From: Brachionus manjavacas
Taxonomy: Eukaryota > Rotifera > Eurotatoria > Ploima > Brachionidae
Assembly: GCA_019054805.1 (NCBI GenBank)
Contig: JAHQIY010000001.1
Coordinates: forward strand, 9,066,501 to 9,130,500
Reading direction: 5' to 3'
Length of the DNA stretch: 64,000 bases
The first letter of the stretch is position 1; each line of letters begins with the position of its first letter. The position numbers were made by a program, and so were the translations under genes. Below, one piece after another: positions 45,620-57,224 of this stretch. The notes beneath the pieces are model-generated. The model worked only from the letters and a program-made list of their open reading frames with translations. It searched no databases and had not been told where the DNA came from.

Positions 45620-46021
45620 AAAAAATCTGCTTTCTACACCCAAAAAAAAGATTATCACAACCAAACCGTTGTGATAGTCTTTTTTTTGGGTGTTTTGCTC
45701 TTTTTCAAAAGAACTTTATTTTTACGATTATTTTATTTTTACATTATTTTCATACATGCAAAAAACATTTTAAATTTTAAAATATTTAAACTATTAGGAA
45801 AAAAGCATTTCAAAAAGGAACAATTATGCCGAAAATTCTTTCATTCGAATTAATTTCTAAGTTTTCTAATTAAAATGAATATAAATCCTAACCCAATTTC
45901 GTACCCAAAATCAGAACTGGTAGCTTGTACAATTTGTAAACGAGCAGTTAATCACAAAATGCGAGTCAAGTATGGTTTTGGTGCTTTTAAAAATTTTTTG
46001 GGTGTAGAAAGCAGATTTTTT
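45620..46021. mobile_element. 402-bp element with 28-bp perfect terminal inverted repeats
   Basis: The ends are exact complements over 28 bp, with core TCTGCTTTCTACACCC at 45626-45641 and GGGTGTAGAAAGCAGA at 46000-46015. A second hairpin is nested at the left: 45637-45661 pairs with 45668-45692 at 24 of 25 positions. The interior has a 60-codon frame from ATG 45875, starting MNINPNPISYPKSELVACTI and containing CxxC and His, possibly the N-terminal remnant of a transposon protein. No autonomous enzyme is present. Confidence 0.65.
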
Positions 46022-47518
46022 GTTGTCAAAAGGTTTTTACCTTTTTTTTTAGTGTAAAAATAATTTTTTATTTGATTTATAAATAAATTTATTCAATTTT
46101 CAAAAATTGAGTACTTCTGATCAGGAATTTTTTTTTGGTTGTGAAAATCTTTTTTTGAAATAATGGTTTATTTTTGTTCTTAAAGTTATAGAATCATCGA
46201 ATTATGCTATTTTGAGTTAACTCGTTTGGCAACCAATTTTCTACTCAATCAAACTTTCAAATATTCCTAAAGCTATTTTTTAACCTGGTATTAGTTAATT
46301 TTAGGTTTTCAAATCCTGCAATACTTAATTTTGATACAGTGCTGCTGTAATAAATGCATTTTTGGTAGTTTTACGTAATTTTATGCTAATAGACGTATAT
46401 TTACGTAAAAAGGAAAAAATCAATGTTATTGAGATTTTCTTTTGTAATTTAAAATTTAAAATAAATAAACGTGAATTGACAAAAAACTAAAAAGTGCCAA
46501 AACAACTTTAATTATGTTTAAATTTTTGTAAAAAAAAATATGAAAAATTAAATTTCTTTTATAATTTTAAAGATATAATGACAAAAGAAATTTTACTTCA
46601 ACTAAAGTAAATTTGCGTACAATTTCAAAAAAAATTATGGTTCTAGTTTGATTTTCCTTTTTGTCTAAAAACGCTAGGTTTTCGTGTTGTTAGATGTGGA
46701 TCTCTATTTTAAAAATTATCAAAAACAATTAAATCTTCGATTTAATAATTATTTAACTTTTTTGCCTTTCCAGTCTTTCTTAATTTTCTAAATCTTAATT
46801 CTCATTTTAAAAATATTCAAACCAAAACTCAACAATATTATCACCATATCCATAAGAGTCATTTTTTTTTGGCATAAGTTGCATTTTATTACTGTAGGAA
46901 TTAACAAAGCATTATTTTCAAGAGTAAAATTGAAGAAAATATGCAACAAGTTAAAAGCCCTTTTCTAGAATTTTTACACAAATTTTATGCAACCAATTTT
47001 TAAATTTTTAAATTTAAACTTTATTTTGCTATAGTCAAAAAAGATTTTCGGATTTTTTGCAGTAGGCACATAGAAATAAAAATAGAAAATATTTTCAAAA
47101 ATTTAATTGATACTTTTTTTAATTATAGATTATTAAATTATTGTAAAATCAAAATAACGCTAACATGAGGGTTTAAAAGAATAATTTTTCTCATTCTCAC
47201 GAACGCTGGATTTTCAAAATTTTTAAATAAATAAATAAAATTTCGCGTATATTTTTTATTTTATTTTTATTTTTTAAATCATTTTTATTGTTAATTGTTT
47301 AATAAAATTCTTTTTTCTTAGTTTATTAATTTTTAGGAGCAATTTAATTACGTATTATCAGGTATTAAATTTTAAGATAAATTTTCAAAAGCTTTGAAAA
47401 GGAAAACTAAATGATATTTACACAATCAAACAGTCTTAACTTTTATATAATTTTGTTTTAAAATTTTTTCAATTTAAATTTGATAAAAAAATTACTAATT
47501 AAATATTATTATTTTGAA
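46022..47518. other. AT-rich intergenic DNA
   Basis: Nothing coding or structured is recognised. Confidence 0.5.
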
Positions 47519-47683
47519 ATGTCAAATTTTGAAAAAGTCACTATTGCGCGAGAGGACTGCATAAGCTCTTATGCGATAATAAGCTGCATGATAGAGCTAA
47601 ATAAAAAATCCGACAAGAAATTTGTTTCCAAACTAACAATTGTATTCAATTTGGATTTGAATCCGCATCCTTTAGCACTATAA
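47519..47683 (+). pseudogene. Possible hAT transposase fragment
   Basis: 54 codons from ATG 47519: MSNFEKVTIAREDCISSYAI, then ISCMIELNKKSDKKF. The pattern F-KVT....-......S....I..L resembles the segment of hAT transposases that precedes the C-terminal dimerisation region. It is short, without other domains, so the call is tentative. If right, it fits the hAT-type MITEs nearby. Confidence 0.3.
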
Positions 47684-50600
47684 GCTTCTTTTTTACCACA
47701 TATGTCATCAAATTTAAGGTTCTGATGAATAAATAACTATTTGTTTTGACCAAGCTGAAGAAATTATCAATTGTAAATTCACATATTAAATCAATTTGTT
47801 TTATTTTATTTTAGCCATAAAATTAGGAATTAATAAAAAAAAGAAAAGAGCAGAATAATTTTATTTTTTTTTAGTATTGGCTGTAAATGATGCTAATATA
47901 AATAAAATTTGCATTTTTAATTGAAGTTTTTGATTTTTAAAAACTTTGAAAAAAAACAAACAAAAAAGAACAAACTTTTATCTACTACTAAACACGGCAA
48001 AATATTGAAGTTTCCATTAATAAACACCTGCTTAAAGCTCTAAATGTAGCATATCATTCATCGCGATAAATCAATTTCTTAAGCACTCTAAATTTAAAAA
48101 ATTAACAAATCTGTAAATGAAGCAAAACAATTGAAAATTAAGGAATATTTTATTAAGTTTGATTATTAGCCATAAAAAAATTGGCTTATATTTGTTCTAA
48201 ACAAAAGGTTAATTAGATACAGCTTGAATTTAAAGGTAAAAATGATAACAGTTGTTAAATTTCAATGAATTTAAAACAAGTCGGACGATAAGGCTTTAAT
48301 TCAAAAGCAGAATATCCAAATCGATTTGACATTAGCTTTACTATCGTCAAAAATAAACTCTAATATCAAACTCAGACATCATCACGAGCCAAAAGTCTTA
48401 TTTAAAAATTTCAATTTGATTCCATTTTTTATTTCCAAATCAAAAAATAGCTGCAAAAAGAAAAAAAGAAAAAAAAAGTTTTTTTTGTACCAAAACAAAA
48501 AACTATTTTACACTTTATCTATCTTTGATATCAAGTGATATCTTTATCTAAAAAAGATTACGATAAATTAGTAATTATAATTTATATATTTAAATCTTTT
48601 CTTAAATTTTATCATTATATGATTAGGATGATTACTATAAATACGGGCTTTTTTGTTGAGCATTAGTTTCTCCTAAAAAGTGAGAAGAACGAGAATGTTC
48701 GCTTTCAAAAAATGTATTCTTCACGCTGTTTATCTAAAAGCCATGAAAGTTATTCATGCAAAATCTGTTTCAAATTTTTTCTAAGATAACAATTTCAAAG
48801 ATCATTTACAAGCAAACAAAAATCCAAAATGTTTAATTAGGGGATAACTATTGAATTTTTCAATATCTGCTCACTTTATCTTATCTTCTATTCTCGCCAA
48901 ACGATGATTAGATAAATCTAAAGATTAAAGTTGTGATGGAAAATAGAACTGTTCTTGCCATTTTATTTTAGAATCGGTCTTTGGATTTTCAAATTCTATT
49001 CAAATGATCAAATGTTGTTCTTTGGAATTCACCTAGATGGGTGAGTGTGTGCATGGGTGCTAATGGAGAGTGCATTTTTTTAAAATAAAATAAAAAACTT
49101 TTATCAATTTGATATTTATTGGTTCGTTTATCTTATCCAAAAGCGTACAATGCTTAATTATTAAATTTTTTGTTATTCCTGATAAATTTTTAGTGTTTAG
49201 ATTAGAAATTTACATGGGCTCATATAAAAGCGCTACAAATGTACCAACATGGATCAAATTTAGAAAAAAAAAAAAATTTAGTCAAATATTTTTTAATTTG
49301 GACTGACAATGGACGTGCGGAAACAAACAGTTGGACAAAGCAGCTCAAAATGGGTAAGAGCTAAATTTTATTATTTTTAATTAATAAAAAAAAAAACAAG
49401 TGATGACTGGACATTTAAATTTTATTTTCTGTCATATTGAAAAATTTTTTTACTTATTTAAAGAACAGAAAAGATGGACTAAAATTAAATTTTAAAGTGA
49501 CTAGGCTCAAGAGGCTGGCAGAGTCGACCCCTAAGCAATAATCCGTATAATTGAGTGTTTATTTATGGCTTTTTTTTTGTAGATTTTTTTCTCGGTATTT
49601 TGACCGCATAATAGAGCAAGTATCATTAAGCTAAACTAGGCGAGTGTGTGTTTTGCTTTGTTTCTAAAATTTAAGAGTAAATATTTAAGAATTTAATTTA
49701 ATAAGTTGTTGGCCCATTGGCTTTCGAAGGCTTTTAAAATTTAATTCAAAAAATATTTTATTCAAATACTAAATTTCAACTCTCTCTTTCTCTCTCTCTC
49801 TCTCTCTAACTATTCTTTTTTCTTAATTTTAAATGTTGATAGCATTAAATTTTAATTCTATTTTTGAAGCAAACTTCATAAATTTTAATATCATCGCGAA
49901 TATGATACAAGTGTTTGGAGTCTAATTTTTTTCCTCTCCTCAACACTTTAAATAGTCAACATGAAAAATATATTTTTTCATGGTGCTTAGAGCTCGTTTG
50001 CACTTGTCATTAGCCAAATAGAGTCAAATTTATGCAATTTTAGACTTTAATCAGTTTAAAAAGTATCAAAACAATTGTTTGTTGACATAGAGCTTTTGTC
50101 GTGTTTCTAAAGCCCTTGCAGCATCATTAACCTGTTTCCTTGTGCGTACTCGATCAAAACTTGGCTCTAAGTTTGCTCTGCTCTTATCAAAGTCTATTAA
50201 TTAAAACAAAACTGATCTCCAATATTTATTTTCTAAATTGTGTATTGATTTATTTATTTATAATTTTGGGATTTTTATTCAGACACAATGTGCCATTAAA
50301 CGTATATTTAAATCAAGCTTGTCAATTTTCTTATCTAAATTGAGCATACCTTTTGTTATGAGAGCAAACATTGAATGCTATACTAAATTTAGATTTATGA
50401 TTAATGCCGAGTTTTTCTAGGCGACTTTTCCGCAGATAACCACCGCATTGTCATTCTACTTTTTTTCTCATCTCTTTCCGAAATGACCCCAACACACACA
50501 CACACGCACACAAATTTCTTCTTCTTCTTTTTTCTCTTTCATTTTGGGTTTTATTAATAATAAAATTTATTATAGTTGTAATTTTATTAGTTTATTGAAA

Positions 50601-51085
50601 AAATTATTTGAATTTTTATATTTAAATTTTTTTCTTTTTTTTTTTATTGAAAATTAGCAATAAATCACCCGGCTTTGTTTCTTACTCGTTTGTCGAGTGC
50701 AGCAAAACAAAAAATGAAAAAATAAAAAAAAAAGTAAATAATTTTGTTAAATTGAGTCGAGTATAATTTATAATGAGTTTCTTATTGGTTATTTGATCGA
50801 GCTAAAATTTATGAAATTATTTTTTTCATTGGCTTAGAAAACGCTTCAAACTCAACTCGACAAAAACAAGAGAAACATCAAATCAACAATTTTGAGACCG
50901 GGATTTAAATTTAATTTGAATTTGAATTTGAATTTGAAATAAGAGCTTTTTTAATCAAATTCGCTACGTAAGTCAAGCCATCTATGGAATATTAAATTGT
51001 TCTCTTAATCATGTCTAACATTAAATGTTACGTTCAAATTTAGAAGATAGTTGGCAAATGTTTGTAGCATAGGGTCGTGGACAGT
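47684..51085. other. Gene-free region upstream of the rightward GATA gene
   Basis: No credible coding region. From about 48.8 kb onward the sequence is less homopolymeric (for example 48840-49060, 49490-49700 and 49900-50540), in the manner of regulatory DNA. It contains a (TC)n run at 49781-49807, a CA-rich run at 50492-50511 and four tandem AATTTG units near 50911-50940. Untranslated first exons of the GATA gene may lie here but cannot be placed. Confidence 0.45.
49781..49807. repeat. CT microsatellite
   Basis: Nearly uninterrupted (TC)n run of 27 bp. A similar run ending TCGCTCGCTC lies at 51711-51730. Confidence 0.85.
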
Positions 51086-51304
51086 ATTTTTTTCATTTTG
51101 ATTTTTTTTAATTTCAACAAAAAAGAGAATAATTCTTTCAAAAATTTTATTTAATTTTTTACAAATTGTAAGAGCTAAATATTTGTCTGTTTTTTCATTT
51201 TGATTTTTTTTAATTTCAACAAAAAAGAGAATAATTCTTTCAAAAATTTTATTTAATTTTTTACAAATCGTTAGAGCTAAATATTTGTCTGTTTTTTCAT
51301 TTTA
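51086..51304. repeat. Tandem duplication, 102-bp unit, 2.1 copies
   Basis: The unit containing TTTTTTCATTTTGATTTTTT, CAACAAAAAAGAGAATAATT and AGAGCTAAATATTTGTCTGT is repeated head to tail with period 102. I see only two substitutions between the full copies (AATTGTAAG versus AATCGTTAG), followed by a partial third copy. This points to a recent duplication. It lies about 1.2 kb upstream of the rightward GATA start codon. Confidence 0.9.
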
Positions 51305-51391
51305 AAATCAAAGGCCTAAGAGAGCAGGTACATTTATGTTGTTCGGACTTTTTGGCCGAAAAAGACATTTTGAAACCAAATCAAACTGTTC

Positions 51392-52315
51392 TTATCTATC
51401 TTTTTTTATCTCGAAACACTTGAAAATTTAATAAACACAGTCGAACTTGAAAAAAAATTGGTTTTGAAAAATTGTTTATTTATTTTAAAACCTAGAATTT
51501 AAGTTTTTTTTTGATTAATGAGAGCACTAAAAAACTTGAAACGTTTTTTTTTCAAAAAAAAAAAAATTCAACTTGTCTTCGTCAAGCATTTCATTTTATG
51601 GTCTTCGAATTTTATCTTTTTTTATTTCATTTAAAAACTAGCTCGTAGATCGATACTTCGAAAAGGTAGAGCTCTATTTTTGTATGTGTATGAAAATTCA
51701 ACATTTTTTTTCTCTCTCTCTCGCTCGCTCTTATCACTAAGTCAACAAACAATTAAAAAATAAACATTTTATTATTTTGAAAAAATTTATTATTTAATAA
51801 CTAAATAAAGAAAAAAAATGAGAATTTTTCCATGCACCTTTTTTTTTGTTTCGACTAAAGATAAGAGATAAGAGCGAGCGAGCGAAAAAATATGACAATT
51901 CTAAATTTAATGTTACTCTATTGTGATAAAGCTTTATTTGAACAAGAAATTCTATTTGAGCCAATTTGGAGTCGAAGATAATAAAATTTTCCATTCTTTT
52001 ATCTTGTGACAAAAATTGTTCAAATTTAAGAAAGAGAAAAAACTAATACCACTTTGCAAGAAGCTCGGATTATTATCTCTAAAATTTCAAAATTTTGCCT
52101 AAATGAATATTTCAATTAATTTCAAAATAGAGCCATCCATCGATTAGTCAAAGTCAGAAAATTAAAGGTCTAAATTGCAATTTAATTAGGCACATACACT
52201 GTTGATATATGCTAACTATTTGGCACAATATCTAATCTATAAATTCAAATTTATCAAAATTTAGGGTTCATTTTGGCAATTAAATTGGTTCGTAGATAAA
52301 TCTTAGTCGAGATAA
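51392..52315. promoter_or_regulatory. Cluster of AGATAA/TTATCT sites upstream of the rightward GATA gene
   Basis: Sites lie at 51392, 51406, 51612, 51859, 51866, 51976, 51999, 52073, 52294 and 52310, counting both strands, in about 920 bp. My rough expectation for the base composition is about two. They lie within 1.1 kb of the start codon. Binding is inferred from the WGATAR consensus only. Confidence 0.5.
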
Positions 52316-52463
52316 ACCAACAACAAGAACAAAATTAAAATCTCTACTAATCTACATCCTTTTTTGAGTAATTAGTCCTAATAAACTTTTCATTTTTGCT
52401 TTGAATAGAACAAGTCTTGGAACCAACCGAGAGAGAAGCCGGAGCCAAAGCGGTTGTTTTCTA

Positions 52464-55400
52464 ATGGAAATCGAGAGTTCATGGTACAAGTTGAGTTCGA
52501 CCAAGTGCTATTCAGATTCGAATCCATCCCTGCCATCTTCATTGTCGCCTTCGTCACAGTTTTCAAGCACATCGTTTGAGTCCTCGTTGGGGGATAAAAT
52601 GGACAAGCAATCGAGACTGTCGCCTTCGAATCGGCCGTCCGAAACCGATCACAAATCGCCCCAAAACCAGTCGCCCACCACTCAGGCAATCAAAAACCCC
52701 AAGCCCGTTCATCCCGGTCAGTACTTTTCAGACGAGTCACTGGCCACTGTCAACGGCAACATTTTGAAGCAATATGGCCTGCAAAGTTTGATCACCAATT
52801 CGAACCAGGCTTATCAAATGACCAACAATGTAGCCGATTTGTACCCTAATTCACAGGCTTCAGGTGTTCACAATCTACATCAAAATTCAGCTCATTTCTC
52901 CTACTCTCAAAATCAGTCGCAACATTTTGCCAACCAGTTTCATCAACCGTCTCAGATCAACTTTGCCAATGCTAATAATGAGATCAATAGTGATGAGTCG
53001 GATGACGATCGAAACCGATTCAAAAGTTCTAACAGTAATTTTTTTTCTCTCTTTTTTATTTGAATTAAAAGTGCTACAATCTATAGAGCCTAGTCTATTT
53101 TTATTAAATTTAGTTTTACCCTGTGTATTCTTCTTTTAAATTTTTTTAATTTAAAATTAAGAATTCCTTAAGTAATCTTCTTTGATGAAATTAATTTTTT
53201 ACATTAAGGTACCACAATCTTTAGAACCTTTCTATTTTTTTTTGTTTTATTTTTTTTTATCATTAAAAATAATTCTTCTTTTAACGATATTTAATAAAAT
53301 ATTTTAAATGAAGGAATCATTTACCGCGTTTCCTTGATTGATGTTGCAGCATCATAATTCATAATACAACTTTGACGCAGGCAACAATACCATCTCGCGA
53401 ATGTTAAAGCATTCTTAACTAGAGCTTCCTGTGCCAAAGTCGTGTTTTAATTTAAGAGGGTGGTAAAAGTAAAGTCCAAAATTTCACAGATTCAAAACTG
53501 CGCTAGTGATAGAAAATTTCTTAAAAGAACTGAAAAATAATATCAGTTTTTCGAATCTCTTTTCTGCTCAATTTACGGTGCAGCATCAAATGCGTTATTC
53601 CTTTGAAACTCAAGCTGCAATTTACCATGCATATTATTAAAAAAACTTGACTTTTACCGCCCTCTTAAATTAAAAACACGACTTTGGCACAGGAAGCTCC
53701 AGTTGAGAATTTTTTAACATTAGCGAGATGGTATTTATTGAATGTGCTAAAGTTGTATTTCGAATTATGAAGCTGCAATATCGTACAAGGAAATACGGTT
53801 TTAATTTTCTTTAAAAAATATTTTTTTTTCAATTTAAGGTACCACAATTTATAGAGCCTTGTCGAATTTTTAATTCTTTTAAATTTTTTTCATTTAAAAT
53901 CAATATTTCCTTTAATAATCTTATTAATAAACTATTTTTATATTTTAGGGACCATAATCCACATTATCTAGACTATTTTTTAATCAAAATTTAATATTCC
54001 CCAGAGTATTCTACTTCTTAATTATTTTCAAATTCGTAATTCCACGAACCATAGAACCTTGTTTATTTAATTTTTATAATAAAATAGAAGTTTTCCTTAA
54101 AAAAGTTTTTCTCTAATAAAATATCTAATTCGAGGTACCTAATCCATATTACAAATATTTTTTTGTTCAAGATGAATGTTAAATCGCAAGGCTCAGATCT
54201 AATGAAAATTTCACAATTTTAATAGAGTATTTCTTACGGAAAATTTAACTTTTTTATCTTTGATTCAAATTTTTTAAAAATTTTTCACTTTTTTTCAATC
54301 CAGTAATTTGCAAATTCTATGATTGATTTTAGCATAAATCGCAAACGAATTGACACTGTGAACTCTAATGCAAAAGGAAAAAACAATTTTACAATTTTAA
54401 AACTAATTTTGCAAATTAAATTTTGTTTTTTTAAAACTTTATGAATTTCAAATCATTAAAGTAAAAAAAAAATCTTCACAATCAGTTTTAAACTTTTTAC
54501 ATTAAATTCATAGTGGAAATTATGAAATTGCTTGATAGTCATCTTAATTCAAGCTGATTTTAAAAACAGTCACACAATGACTGAATCTTGGATAATTTAT
54601 AATTTTTATTCTATTTATAAAATGAAAATTATTTTTTATTCGAAAGCAATATTTATGAACAATTTTACAAAATTTTTTGATTAAGGATTGAAAAAAGTTT
54701 GATCGACACATCAAAAAACATTTTAGATTTCTCTATGTGTGTTTTTATCTTTTCATTCTTTATTAAAATTATTATTAGAATTTATTTTTTTGTACTATAA
54801 AATTTTACTATCTAAAAGATCAATAACTAAATTACATTTATCTTTTTTTTTATAATCTGGAAGATTGAATTGAATAAAAAAACACTTTTTAAATCCATTT
54901 GTTACTAAATCAACCGTATTACGAAAATGATAAATTTTCTTTTCTCTTTAAAAATATTTCTATCTGAATGACTTTAAAAAAATTAATTTATCCTCATTCA
55001 TTTTACAAAATTTTTGTTTGATTTCAACAAATTTATTTTTTAAAGATTATACTCCATTGACAAACTACAGAGTGCCATTTTCGAATTCTAGTCATGCATA
55101 CAATCCTCACCACCATCAACTGATACCATTTTCAGACATAGCTTACGATGAAGAGAATTACAATATACAGCCTGGAAATGGCCAGATACAACTATCAGGC
55201 GTTAACCAAATACAAAGATATCATTTGAGAACTAACGAGCCCGAGAACAACACTCCGTCAAACAATCCAAATAGCTCAGTGCCAGCGTTCATCTACGCTA
55301 ACAAGAACGACAACTACCAGCACCATCATTTGTCTCAGGCACATTCAAGCTCTTATCCATCGTCCACAATTCCTCAGCTTATTCTTAACCAAAACCAATC

Positions 55401-57224
55401 AAACCAACAGTTTAGTCTGAGTTTAAATCCACAGCCAAACTCGTTTGGCTATTCATTTATGCCGCCGAATTTGGTAGACATTCAATCAAGTCACATTTCA
55501 GCATATCAAAATTCCTCTAATCAAAACAGCTCTTCTTCTGGCGGTGAGCAAACGAATTTTCCTCTAGCTGCGCGTCTAGGTCACAATTTGCACCCTGCCT
55601 ACCACCACATAGACGAAAGAAACGACCTAAACAGCATAAATTTAAGCACTAACGATTCTGTTACGAACAAACCGATGAATTCTAGCTTCCATAATAACAA
55701 GTCTATTAGCAGCATGAAAAATAATGCAGAGTCATCGGCACACAGAAATTCTTGGTCTCCAAAAAACATTCCGCCTAATTTTTTGCAAGAGAGCCAGGCA
55801 AATGTGTCCGAACAGATGGAACTTGGCAACAATGGTAGTTGAGCATTTTAACATTTTTTTTGAGTTTTTTTTTAATTATTAAATTTTAGATGGTTTTATT
55901 GCTGATTACACAGAAGGACGTGAGTGTGTTAACTGTGGCGCAGTGTCGACTCCGTTGTGGAGACGGGACGGCACCGGTCACTATTTGTGCAATGCCTGCG
56001 GGCTTTACAGCAAGATGAACGGCTCCAATCGGCCCGTAAAGCAACCCAGAAGAGTTGTAAGTTTAAAAATAAAAATCAATAATTATTTGAATGAAATTTC
56101 TTAATATTTATTAGTCTGCTACTAGGACCCGAAGCGGTCTAGAGTGTGCGAATTGTCACACAGCCATTACGACCTTGTGGCGTCGTAACAACGACGGAGA
56201 TCCAGTGTGCAACGCATGCGGTTTATACTACAAGCTTCATAGTGTGAACCGACCCATAACCATGAAAAAAGACGGCATTCAGACCCGGAAAAGAAAAAAA
56301 AACTCCACCAGTCAGCCAAACACATCAAGTTCGAATGATTCCTCAAAAAACAAGTCGCAAAAGCTGAAAAAATCTAAAGCCAGTTCGCCAACAGCAGTTC
56401 AAAATTCGCCACAATTGACAAATCAAATGTTTCCCGGAACCATGATTTCAATGGGACAGACAAGTTTTTTCAACCCAATGAGCCAAAACGATGAATACCA
56501 GTCAAATAACTATGAAAATCATGTGATGATCCCAACTGTTTTGATCAATGATAGAACCGTGCAGCCGTCTGACATGAGCCAAAATTATGTCATGAACCAG
56601 TATGGCGAAAATTTGAAGTCGGACCAGTGCTCGTCCAGTATGGTCGAGTCTTTGTACTTGTCCAAACACCAAATGGTCATTTCCAATCATTTGGAAACAA
56701 ATCCGTCTCAGATGATAAACGACTCGCTGCATGACAGCATGAAAATGGAAAATGGAAGCTATTTCAGCGGTCAAAGGATTGAAAAAAATGAACCAAATGA
56801 GAACAAATATGATCCAAATAGTCTTTTGAAGGCTGAAAAAAGTGAACCTGAAGTAAGAAATATTGGCGAGAGCAAAAGTTCATTAGAATGTATGTACGAG
56901 CAGAAAAGTGCTCCGAATGATTTGATTAAGGGCGACATTAAGAATGAGGAAACAGATTGTGAAAATTCGGTTTTAAAAGAGAATATGTATGGTGAAGAGT
57001 CGGCAAATTTGGCAAGTAGTAATAATTTATCAAATGTTAAATCTTCTGTGTCAGATAGTGAATTAACTGACCACAAAAATGAGAATTATCATCTCTATAA
57101 GAAGTTTAAAATGTCTGAGAGCCAGTATGTTAACGGAAGAGTTGCCGAATCTAGTGACAGTTTTTTACGAAACGATAAGCTAATGAGCCAAAGTGATTCG
57201 AATGTAAAACAAAAAGCCGATTAG
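52464..57224 (+). CDS. GATA-type transcription factor with two zinc fingers (878 aa)
   Basis: Coding exons are 52464-53034, 55046-55834, 55890-56056 and 56115-57224. Introns of 2011, 55 and 58 bp have GT/AG ends in phases 1, 1 and 0, giving 878 codons. The start is the first ATG after a 3' splice site (GCTTTGAATAG, AG 52407-52408). The N-finger has Cys at 466, 469, 487 and 490, and the C-finger at 520, 523, 541 and 544, both CxxC-17-CxxC. Both are followed by canonical basic tails ([13 protein letters not shown] and [20 protein letters not shown]). The long N-terminal half is Ser/Asn/Gln/His-rich with no fold. The C-terminal tail holds three sumoylation-type sites (K719, K748, K785). It acts in the nucleus on WGATAR sites. 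The finger exons are certain, and the join across the 2-kb intron rests on matching phase and composition. An upstream coding exon cannot be excluded. Confidence 0.9.
53324..53797. mobile_element. Foldback element inside intron 1 of the rightward GATA gene
   Basis: Two arms of about 152 bp (53324-53475 and 53646-53797) are reverse complements at roughly 85%. The ends read CCGCGTTTCCTTG and CAAGGAAATACGG, and the arms share GAGCTTCCTGTGCCAAAGTC. The loop is about 170 bp. No enzyme is encoded. A solo arm of the same family is at 249-373, and loop-like sequence occurs near 38.24 kb. The intron transcript would form a long hairpin. Confidence 0.85.

Noticed and set aside
52401-52463. Upstream extension of the rightward GATA protein
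   Set aside because: The frame before 52464 begins with TTG and contains a 3' splice site (AG 52407-52408); the first ATG in the exon is at 52464.
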